From Plantago elongata (taxonomy: Eukaryota; Streptophyta; Magnoliopsida; Lamiales; Plantaginaceae), in assembly GCA_036897095.1 (NCBI GenBank), contig JAYMSP010001529.1, positions 1 through 31,222 on the forward strand: a stretch of 31,222 nt of DNA, given 5' to 3'. Both the position numbers and the translations under genes were made by a program. Positions 11,201 through 19,900 of the stretch are shown one piece after another (the first letter of the stretch is position 1; every line of letters starts with the position of its first letter). Below the pieces are notes generated by a model that ran no database searches, was not told the origin of the DNA, and worked only from the letters and a program-made list of their open reading frames with translations.

Positions 11201-12151
11201 AGATGGTTTTGAAGTAGTCCACCGCTATAGAAGCCATATTGCTCATATACTGCTCATGTCAGTTCTCAGTTCGCCGGAGCTATCCCTCAACCCCCGAATT
11301 TCATTTGTTGCAGATCTCTGTTAAGCTTTAGCGTGAAAGAAGTGGGTATTACGGTCGCCTTCTTGCGCCCACTGTATCTTGGAACGCTGCTTCCACATCT
11401 CATTTTCCCGCTCCAAAATTTCTTCAACCTGAGTTTCAATTTCAGCTTTCGAAGCCTTAGTGACTGTACCTTGCACGGAGATTGGCCAGAGTCTTCTTAA
11501 GAGAGCTGATATTGCCTTTGATGATGCCGAATTTTGTTTTCCCCCAGTTAGCTAGTCCTATTCTACAGCTATCGAGAGAGGAAAGAAAGTTGGCATCAGG
11601 AACCCAGTTGTCGGAGACCACCTTTGCACAGTCAGAGTGTCGCACCCACATCGACTCAAATTTGAAGCCCGATCGGCATTGTCTATGGGCAACTCGGCTG
11701 CCGGAAAGTTTGAGGTACATCGTAGATTGTGGTCCGATTTGTAGCATCGTAGATGGTGGACAGAGGCATATGCGAATAGTGTTGGGGTGTGGTCTCCTAT
11801 TGTACCAAGTATAATCATATCCATTGTACCACAAAACCGAAAGACCAATTTGTTGGATACACGCACGAAAATTGTGTGTACGATAGGGAGCAACGGGATG
11901 ACCCCCAAGCTTTTCAGAATTAGCAACAACTTCATTGAAATCACCCATACATAGCCAAGGAGAATAGATAAAGAACCAAGCCGACGTTAAAGATTCCATG
12001 TATGTTTCCTCTTACTTAAGTCTGGTTCACTATAGAAACCGGTAAATCTCCAAGTAGAATCATTATTACAAAGCTGAACCAAAACATCAATATGAAAATG
12101 CGAAAAAGATTGAAGAGTAACAAGAGTGTCCTTAGACCAAAGGAGGGCTAG

Positions 12152-12184
<33 letters not shown>

Positions 12185-12291
12185 ATTTGCCTTGGGAACT
12201 AGTTGGGGTCGGCATCTTTGATAAGATCACCAAGTTCTTGAACCGTCCAAAGGCCACCCAAGCCTTGACAGTTCCATGCGAGACAACTCAT
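8288..12291 (-). pseudogene. LINE ORF2 polyprotein: endonuclease, RT, zf-RVT, RNase H (broken)
   Basis: Begins MSCLAWNCQGLGG at 12291, the usual start of the plant L1 endonuclease. Further endonuclease motifs are LLWSKD (near 12130) and PWLCMGDFNEV (about 11960-11928). The reverse transcriptase has SPGPDGFP, PKCKSP..FRPIS and ALKLDLSKAFNHVEW (catalytic Asp kept; the usual FDxV Asp is Asn). It also has IRQGDPLSPFLF and the FADD box (10344-10333). Then come GGLGFRDL and WNLKLPGKVKHFLWR with CPVC...H..DC of the zinc-binding region. The RNase H has FVNFDAS, MAEAYATCQALLLAQ, ELEGDN and HIRREANGLADKLS. Frameshifts lie near 10680, 9600 and 8642, stops near 11300 and 9195, and a poly-C tract with apparent deletion at 12153-12183. 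It cannot make an active protein. Confidence 0.85.
12153..12183. repeat. 31-base poly-C tract inside the LINE endonuclease
   Basis: An uninterrupted run of 31 C on the plus strand (poly-G in the LINE sense). It lies where the endonuclease reads Gly-Gly-Leu-Ala-Leu-Leu-Trp. About 40 residues that normally separate the domain start (ending KDADPN here) from this point are missing. Either a natural slippage expansion of Gly codons with a deletion, or an assembly collapse across a hard homopolymer, would produce this. Confidence 0.95.
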
Positions 12292-12807
12292 GGCACGAGA
12301 GGCGGGGTTGCATTGCAACCTCCGCCTTTGGAGTGGGGTCATGGAGAATAATGCCCATGTTGGGCTTCTTCGAAGGACGGTCGCACATAATTTCATCCTT
12401 ATCAAGGTGGTCTTTATTCTTGGTGATCGATGAGATTCGCTTCCCTTTATGGAGAGTGGGAGGCCGACTTTGTTTCTTTCATGAAATTGGTTGTTGGCAG
12501 GGAGAGCAGCCCCAGAGTAGTTTTGGGTTCTGGGGAACGTAAGTATTGTCTTTGGGGCGAGGGGTGAAATCTGTTTGGGCTAGGTGTGGGTGAGTGGTGA
12601 AGCTGGATTTGGTATTGTTGGGCCAATTCTGGGGGTTTGGAGTGGAAGGGAGTGTATTGGGTTGGAGGGTTGGTTGTAGGGCTGGGGAAATGGGCTGACA
12701 TTGTGTGGGGTGGGAAGGAGTGGTCTAGTATGGAAAATGGTAGTATGGGAATAGCAGTTGGAGCTGAAGATTGGTTTGAGAGATGGGGGATTTTTTTTTT
12801 AAATAAA

Positions 12808-12823
12808 GAGAGCCGAAGCTCTC
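12808..12823 (-). other. cUUCGg hairpin at LINE copy 2 3' end
   Basis: In the LINE sense the sequence is GAGAGC-TTCG-GCTCTC, a perfect 6-bp stem closed by the very stable C(UUCG)G tetraloop. TTTATTT and then ten A residues follow at once. This is the position where a LINE reverse transcriptase would recognise its own RNA. The plus strand reads GAGAGCCGAAGCTCTC. Confidence 0.85.
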
Positions 12824-13655
12824 AGATTTTATATATATAGGAATCATGGCGGTTTGAATGAACCCGCAAACACACAGAGTCACAAAATAATTACATTCCA
12901 CCAGAATATCCAACTAACTAACCATTTTGTTGTGATATACCCATATACAAAATATATCGGAACACTAGAAGGAGACATGACAAAAGGAGCCGTGTATATG
13001 CCCACATCCTTCCCAATGTTCCCAAAAAGCTGGCCATTTGATATAAATGTACACCATAGTGCGGACTGATGATGCCATGGGTCGTGCCTTTGCTCCATCT
13101 TATACATCCTAGCAACATGCCTGTTACAAAAAATCCCCAAGAAAAGATACCTGGCTGCCAATTCGTTTCAATCACTACACCAACTCCTGTACCCATTGAG
13201 GGTAATCGTACCAACGTATGTGTCATGGTGCCACAAACCATCAAAAGACCAGACAAAAGCCAAAAAGGTTCTACAGCAGACCCAGACATACCCAAGAGTT
13301 TCCGATGCTGTGGCGAATGACTTTTGCACCTTGGAACTGCAGGGAGGTTGCGCAGGTGCCCTGAATTTGCAGCTAACCCCATAATTTCCAAGTCTATAGT
13401 TCGAAACTGCTATTCGAGCCTGCAGTAATTCCACCGAGATTCGAGCCTACAATAGAACAATTTTGGCTGCAGTAATTCCACCGTAACAACAGTTCGAGCC
13501 TGCAGAAATTCGAGGCTGCAGTAGCCAAAAATTCCCGTTAGCTGATAGGAATTCCACCAAAATAAATAGCAATTTTACTCTACATTATCCTTGGTTTTCC
13601 GTCTGCAGTAGCTGTAAGCTTCCAGTTATAGTTTGAGGCTGAAATTGCCAGAAAT

Positions 13656-14010
13656 CCTGCAGTAGTTGATCCTTGCCCATGACCTCCCCTGAATTCTGAA
13701 CAGCTCGGTTACATTTTGGTTTCAGAAAACAATATCCAAGCACGAATTTGCCGAGAAGCCTGCAGTAGCTGATCCCTACCAATGACCTCCCCTGAAATCC
13801 GAACAACTCGGAAGCATTTTGGTCTCAGAAAACAGTATCCAGTTCTGCAGTTTGAGGTTGCAGATCGAGCCATTTGCAGTAGCCTTAAACTGCTAGACAC
13901 ATTTGTAAACTGCAGTTGCCAAAAAACCTGCAAAAATTGCTCCATGCTAATAATATCCCCAGAAATCTGATCAGCAACATTGAATTTTAGGCTCAAAAGT
14001 AGATATACTT
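13656..14010 (-). repeat. Diverged direct repeats in LINE copy 2 3' region
   Basis: A block beginning CCTGCAGTAG-TGATCC and followed by CCATGACCTCCCCTGAA starts at 13656 and again at 13759 (spacing 103). A weaker third copy starts at 13927 (CCTGCAAAAATTGCTCC). Each has AGAAAACA-TATCCA or an equivalent about 70 bases in. Further CTGCAG-rich phrases such as TTCGAGCCTGCAG occur from 13410 to 13530. These look like small tandem duplications within an untranslated region. Confidence 0.65.
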
Positions 14011-15122
14011 CAGCAGGTATAAAGTTCCCTAAAATTCTCCAAACCTTCATCATAATTACACCAGAAATTAAAACCGAATAAACACCACATGTGTTTCTAG
14101 CATTTTCCAAATCAACAACAGTAGTAGTATAAAACATTGGACACATAGCTGTTAATTTGACCAAAAAATACATTATCACCAAACTACTGTCTATGCCATC
14201 CTGGAGAGAAATGTTCCGCATGTGTGTGCAAAAAAGGAGGAGTGTGAGACCTAGAAGAAATGGAGATGGAGGAAAGAAGGAGCAAAAAATCATAGAATAA
14301 TTGTACTAGTGCGAGGGGAGGCAGGGGAACTCTCCTCAACAAGTAAATTGAAGCCAACAAGCCCTTGATTATACTCCAATCACTCAAAACAATGCATGAA
14401 TGCAATAAAGAAGTTGCAGGATGGTTAGAGCCCCTCCAAACCCTAACCATTTCGCTGAAAATGCTCATTCCCTCCCCTAAGGATCCCACCTTACTAATCA
14501 AGTAACAATTGAATTTAAATTCAGAAACATATGAGTAAACCAAAAGCAAACCGACTAAAACTCCAGAGCTTTGAGTTTCTGAAATGTCACAATCAGCGTT
14601 TTGGGTCTTTTTCTTCTGTTTTTGACCTCTCCTGAACTGTATATTCCTTTTTTCCAGTTCCCTACATCATGATTTTCTTTTTTTAATTGTAATATTGTTT
14701 TTTTGTAGTCTCCTTTCCTTGTCTGTTTTCTACTCCACCTCCTCAACTCCCAATGGTCAAAACAAATGCAGCAAGAATACAAAGAGTGAATGCAATCATG
14801 AATATGATCACTAATGCTAGTTGTGGATGCAAATGGGATCAACTGTGAAAAATGATGTATGAGAATGTGAGAACAACTGCAAGCACTGTGATGACACAAA
14901 TCTGAGGAGAAAAGGAGAGGGACGAATACTCCCCTATATGCCAAAAGAAAAAACACCAACTCATGATAGACATCCTAAGAAACCAAAGTGATGCAATGCT
15001 TATGCAGACAAAAATTAACCTGCCTGTTCCTCCAAACTAGGCAGACTAATAACAATATGCAGAAACCCAGCCCTTCATAATCTACCCCTCTCCACCATAC
15101 CTGCAGTTCACATTAATGGAAC
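14010..15122. other. Rest of LINE copy 2 3' non-coding region
   Basis: No recognisable domain. A T-rich interval at 14675-14705 and several short open frames without similarity to known families are present. The stretch lies directly after the stop codon of the RNase H ORF, in the direction of LINE transcription. Confidence 0.4.
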
Positions 15123-16337
15123 TTACACATGTGTTCTTCTGATGTATAATAACCCAATCTTGTCTCCATAGGCCAATTGTCTCACTCTGATCGGCAATTG
15201 TGCAGGTGTGTACACACATGTTCTTCTCTCCTTCAAAGCCTCAGAAGCCAGGTGATCTGCAACTATATTAGCTTCTTTATAAGTGTGAGAAAATCTTACC
15301 TCCAGGTCTTTGGAGATGTGAGTGATTTTGGTTAAGATTGTGTTGATCCTCCAGTTCAAGTTTTGGTTAGGTTTCAGGATGAGTTGGATGGCTAATTGTG
15401 AATCTGACTCCACAATCACTTTGCCAAGATTCAACCCATGTACGGGGCATAAACCCTGCCAGATTCCCATGAGTTCAGCCAATATAACCGAGCTAGCACC
15501 TAAATATAATTGAAACCCTTGGAGTATTGTGCCATTAACATCTCTGATAACACCCCCTGCAGCTCCTCTACCTGTAGTACTCTGGAATGATCCATCACTA
15601 TTGATTTTCACCCATTGTTGAGGAGGTTTTTGCCAGCAGAAAACTTTGATTTTGACTCTAGGGTTGGCAGGAAGCTGTAATGACCAACTAGCTGCAGTCA
15701 TTTTATCACCATCCCAAAAATCTGCATTGAAAGGCTTGGCCAGATGGGAGAGATAAATGAAGTTCATGATCTTGATTATGATTGTATCAGCTTTGATTTT
15801 GGCACCCTCATATTTGGACTCATTTCGTGCCTTCCACATGAACCAACCAATTAGGATTGGTATGAGGATCCTGATGTGACTTCTCTTAATTTTATCAGAT
15901 GAGAACAACCAACACCTGAGTCTATCCTCAACGGAAGCATGGCATCCCAAAGTAACTTGAAACATGTCTGCAAACCACCTCCAGACTTTCTGTGCCTCTT
16001 CATTATACATCAGTACATGGTTGATGGTTTCTTTGGAGTGGCAGCATTGGCATTTGGAGGCTAGACCAATGCCTTTTTGTTGAAGTCTGACATCAACATG
16101 GATCCAATTATGAAGGAGCTTCCACCAGAAGATTGAAACAGAGGTAGGGATTCTAGGGCACCAGATTGATGATAGAGTCCTCGAGACATTGGCCCTGCTT
16201 CTGATGGATTCCCAAGCAGACTTGGTAGTGAATGAACCATCTGCAGAATGTTTCCAGATAGGGCGTGCAATCATTGAAATGGATGCTAGCAAGAGAATGA
16301 TTTTGGTGACAATGTGAGTAGGAAGACATGCTAGCAA
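15123..16337 (-). CDS. LINE C-terminal ORF: zinc-binding region plus RNase H, 404 residues
   Basis: An intact frame of 404 residues. The N-terminal third contains IWKHSADGSFTTKSAWESI, then PTSVSIFWWKLLHNWI, then CQCCHSKETINHVLM, which is the zf-RVT region of plant LINEs. After a short basic linker the RNase H domain has all expected acidic positions: WVKINSDGS, AELMGIWQGL, VESDSQLAI, and the ending YKEANIVADHLASEAL. The part from 16683 to 16338 (QAFSLKF, KYCHTKF, DSMIWKRM, then CYFWHDQWLDTG) is the same protein broken by an indel and stops. This ORF therefore begins inside ORF2 and is a remnant, although still open. The intact RNase H suggests a fairly young insertion. Confidence 0.75.
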   Translation of the reverse strand: MLACLPTHIVTKIILLLASISMIARPIWKHSADGSFTTKSAWESIRSRANVSRTLSSIWCPRIPTSVSIFWWKLLHNWIHVDVRLQQKGIGLASKCQCCHSKETINHVLMYNEEAQKVWRWFADMFQVTLGCHASVEDRLRCWLFSSDKIKRSHIRILIPILIGWFMWKARNESKYEGAKIKADTIIIKIMNFIYLSHLAKPFNADFWDGDKMTAASWSLQLPANPRVKIKVFCWQKPPQQWVKINSDGSFQSTTGRGAAGGVIRDVNGTILQGFQLYLGASSVILAELMGIWQGLCPVHGLNLGKVIVESDSQLAIQLILKPNQNLNWRINTILTKITHISKDLEVRFSHTYKEANIVADHLASEALKERRTCVYTPAQLPIRVRQLAYGDKIGLLYIRRTHV

Positions 16338-16683
16338 CTTTTCAATTATCCATCTTCATCATTAATAAAGTCTTGCAGAAGTTCAAGATTAACTAACCCT
16401 TGATCAACTATATCCTTCAGTTCCCTGTGTCAAGCCATTGATCATGCCAAAAATAGCATTTTCCGCTATCAATTGCCTAGAAAAAATTCATTTAAGCTTC
16501 ATGGTTGTTCTTGATCATCCTCTTCCATATCATTGAATCGGGACATCTTCTTTTTACATCCCCAGGGAACTTGGTATGACAATATTTTCTGTGCATGCAA
16601 GTTGCCCACAAAGAACTTTGAAGTCTGAATTTGAGAGAAAAAGCTTGATAAATTTCAGAAAATGTTCTGATCCCCCAATCCAT
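16338..16683 (-). pseudogene. LINE ORF2 fragment between RT and zinc-binding region, broken
   Basis: The open part (16683-16492) reads WGIRTFSEIYQAFSLKF, then SSLWATCMHRKYC, then DSMIWKRM, the typical post-RT segment of plant LINEs. A second frame then gives CYFWHDQWLDTG near 16450. The shift between frames and the lack of any RT motif upstream show a 5'-truncated, mutated copy. It joins the 404-residue remnant downstream. Confidence 0.7.
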
Positions 16684-16854
16684 CTTTAGAAAGTGGGAAA
16701 CACAGTGGTTTCCACTTTGACCGGTGCATTTGAATTGGGGATTTGAATTGGTCTATAATATTAATGGGGCTAAAAGTGTAATAATAATTAATAATAGGAG
16801 TAGTGTACTTATCATTTCGAGTCCATTGAATATTGTATTTGTATATATTATTAT

Positions 16855-16883
16855 GATATATAAGGGGAAGTCGAAAACCCTAG
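16855..16883 (+). promoter_or_regulatory. GDI core promoter: TATA box and telo-box
   Basis: GATATATAAGG (TATA at 16857-16863) lies about 120 bases upstream of the GDI start codon. AAAACCCTAG (16874-16883) follows, matching the plant telo-box often found near the start site of highly expressed housekeeping genes. Transcription probably starts near 16885-16895, giving a leader of roughly 85-95 bases. LINE-derived sequence begins only about 165-170 bases upstream of the TATA box. Confidence 0.6.
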
Positions 16884-16977
16884 TCCTTTATTTGTCGGAT
16901 CGGTGATCTCTCCTGTCTCTAGATTCAGATTTGGATTTGTTGGTGTATTGTTCTGTGTTACTACTGCTACTTCTACC

Positions 16978-19900
16978 ATGGATGAAGAGTATGATGTGAT
17001 AGTTTTAGGTACTGGTCTCAAGGAATGTATCCTCAGCGGTCTTCTCTCCGTCGATGGCCTTAAGGTATGTGGAATCATTAATCGATCCGATTCGCCTTCT
17101 TCTTTTTCTTCTTCCTTCCTTCCTGCTATTTTTTTTTTTTGATTCTGGGTTGCTACTGTACTATTTATCTATTCGCAGAGTTCATTGATCCAGTTTGACC
17201 TCTCAATAGACTTTACCGACTTTTTCGATTACAACTTCAATTGAGACGACTCAACTGGAATTGAGTTTTTGTGCTAAAAAAATTCAACTCAATTCCAATT
17301 CTAATCCAGTAGTATCTGTCTGTTCATATGTTTCAATCTATCAAATTAGTACCTTCTGGACAAGGATTTTGAGTACTTGTTATTACAGCTTATGTGTAGA
17401 TCATTTCTATTAAAAACCAGATTTGATCATGTCAATCTTAAAATATAATCTCTAGAGTTGAGGCTATTATAGAAAATCAGTCATCATATAGCGTGTAGTA
17501 AATGTTTCAGCACATATTTAAAAACACACCTCACCAGGGTTTTTTTAATTAATAAGCACTTTTACCCGATTACGTGTCCTTTAATCACTTCATAATTCCA
17601 AGTTCATATGGTTTCTCAAAACCTGGATCAGATGTTCATGAATCATAATACATGGTTTCTTTTGTTGATCTGAAGAAATTTTCTGTCATTGGGAAGCTTG
17701 AGAGTGTGTTTTTAGTTTCACTTCAAGTACGCTACTCAGTGATGTACTTGCCAATTGACACATACTGCAAGCTCTCTCTGTATTCCGCTAATGGAACAAG
17801 CAGATTGTCAAGTCTTATGTTCTATTGGATTGCCTAATGTCAGATTCTAACCTTATTATCCATTGAATTAGGTTCTGCACATGGATCGCAATGATTATTA
17901 TGGAGGAGAATCAACTTCACTCAATCTTATTCAGGTAAATCCTGTTATATATATTGTCAAGAGATTCTAGATCCTCTATTATCTTATTCTGGTTTGTGAA
18001 TTATTTTCCCTCAGCTGTGGAAGAGGTTTAGAGGATCTGACAAACCACCAGCGCACTTGGGTTCTAGCAGAGACTACAATGTTGACATGATCCCAAAGGT
18101 TAATTTTAATATTTGTACCCTGTTGGATGCTAGAGCTTTCTACTACTGCTGCCTGTTATTAACGTGTTGCCTTCTTTTTGTTGGATCCTTTTTTAGTATA
18201 TTATGGCGAATGGTGCACTTGTGCGGGTCCTCATTCATACTGATGTTACTAAGTATCTGTATTTCAAAGCTGTTGATGGAAGCTTTGTGTACAACAGGGC
18301 AAAGGTACCATCATAAGTTTTACTGTGTTGCAATACTATTTTTGTTTGGTTTTGTTGTAGAAGCTTGAGTTCAAATATTATTATTATTGCTGGTGTTCTT
18401 ACTATCATTAATAATAATTTAAAAAGAAAATTTTGATGCCCACAGGTCCACAAGGTCCCAGCTACTGACATGGAAGCCCTGAAATCTCCTCTCATGGGTA
18501 TTTTTGAAAAGCGTCGTGCCCGAAAATTTTTCATTTATGTCCAGGATTACAACGAAAGCGATCCCAAGACGCATGAAGGAATGGATTTGACTAGAGTGAC
18601 TACTCAGGAGCTCATTGCGTATGTCCTAATGCCTACTTATTGCAGTATCAATTCAACAATATAATATTCCTTTTGTCTGGCATTTGAATTCCGTTTTTGA
18701 AATCCATCATATACATTCATAAGTGCACAAGGCCTTCTGGTCCTCAGTGCTCACTTTTCAAGGGCTCATGCTTGGGCTATGCAGAGCTTACTTCGTGAAG
18801 AATCTGCTTTGATTTATCAATTGCTATACTTAATATCAATTGATATGCATTTGAATATTATTTTCCCGATTCAGTCTATATGCACAAGTGCATAGTGCCC
18901 TCTGGTCTTCACCTTCCATTATGCATATAACTTGTATATCACAAGATCACATACTTTTAGAAGAATCATTGGGTTTAGCCTCATTGAAGCTTTGCACTTG
19001 TTTGGAGCTTCTAGGCGAGAAACTCCTTATGAGGATTTCATTGATTATTTCTACCCTTCACGAGCAACTTGAAACTTTCAATTTGTTGTATTATTCAGTG
19101 ACTAGGTTGGAAATTCCACAGTTTCTGGCACTGATGTTTGTGTATTTGACTGATGTAAACACTCAAATCTGTTCTATGGGGGTAGGTAGAGGGTATTATT
19201 TTGAATTAGCCTGCGCACCTTGCATTTCTTCACAGTTTCAATGTTCAGTTGCACCAAGGTTGCCCTTTTCATAATATATGGTCATATCATATTGCCACTA
19301 TAGGGGTGTTATGGTGTAGTAGAGTAGAGCGTCTCCTTTCCACTGCATAGTCGGCGTAGTTTAGTCGTTTGCAGTAGAGGCTGTAGCATTCACAGTTAAA
19401 TACTTCAGATACTTGATTTTTTTAATAATTAATCGTATGTCTCAAATCTTTCATTATCTGCCTTGATGCTATTAGCATATGCACATGACACTTCTGTGGC
19501 CTTGTATACAATCTTTACTGTAAGTGATTCTGCTATTCTTCAACCCCTTGCAGTGTTCTTCTGGCTGCTATCAAGGTTGATAAGACTAATATTCATGAGC
19601 AACTTTTGCGAGTGACGGTCTCCCAGAGACCGGATCAACACATTTTCGACTACATCATATGTTATGTTGATCTGGTCTCTCCGAGTGACAGTCTCACAAA
19701 AGTTTTTTTAATTTATTAATGAGTGATGCTCGGATTACATATCTATCTGCTAGAGTACGTCAGATAATATATTCGTTATAAGAAAGATCGCTAGAAATAG
19801 TGTTGCAGTTTTAATTAGTTTTTACGAGTTTATTTGGTGTCAAGTTTGTTACTCATCTAATTCAATGGTTATCTCTAGCTAATTATAATTAGTACTCTGA

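Larger units (their letters stand above)
8188..12790 (-). mobile_element. LINE (non-LTR retrotransposon, L1 type), near full ORF2, copy 1
   Basis: Minus-strand element whose 3' end is an 11-base poly(A) (poly-T at 8188-8198), preceded by a LINE-type tail sequence. It carries a proline-rich ORF-linker (12790-12447) and then the ordered domains of a plant L1: endonuclease, reverse transcriptase, zinc-binding region, RNase H. The reading frame is open right up to 12790, where it is cut by the poly(A) of another LINE. The 5' end with ORF1 and its zinc knuckle is therefore missing. No clear target-site duplication could be assigned. Confidence 0.85.
12791..16690 (-). mobile_element. LINE copy 2, 5'-truncated, with long 3' region
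   Basis: Minus-strand L1-type element. The 5' end is truncated after the reverse transcriptase: coding similarity begins at about 16683 with the WGIRTFSEIYQAFSLKF motif. The zinc-binding and RNase H regions follow down to 15123. A 2.3-kb non-coding 3' region holds internal repeats, then a hairpin and a 10-base poly(A) (poly-T at 12791-12800). No second RT domain is present. A possible degenerate target duplication is TTTGA..ATGGGGGATTT at 12775-12793 against 16729-16744, which is weak. I take the 12.8-15.1 kb stretch to be this element's 3' region because it ends in a proper tail. It could instead be an older insertion beside it. Confidence 0.7.

Noticed and set aside
12918..13391. 157-residue minus-strand frame as a gene
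   Set aside because: It lies in the LINE copy 2 non-coding 3' region, has no domain and competes with several equally open frames.
12775..16744. TTTGAGAGATGGGGGATTT (12775) and TTTGAATTGGGGATTT (16729) as the target duplication of LINE copy 2
   Set aside because: The match needs a 3-base gap and a mismatch and lies in low-complexity G/T sequence. It is not strong enough to fix the element's 5' end.
16903..16977. In-frame 25-codon upstream extension of the GDI start
   Set aside because: It begins at GTG, not ATG, lies in the 5' leader, and the ATG at 16978 has a strong context and matches the known GDI N-terminus.
18888..19274. 128-residue frame in GDI intron 5
   Set aside because: It sits inside a well-defined intron, has no recognisable domain and starts at a random ATG.
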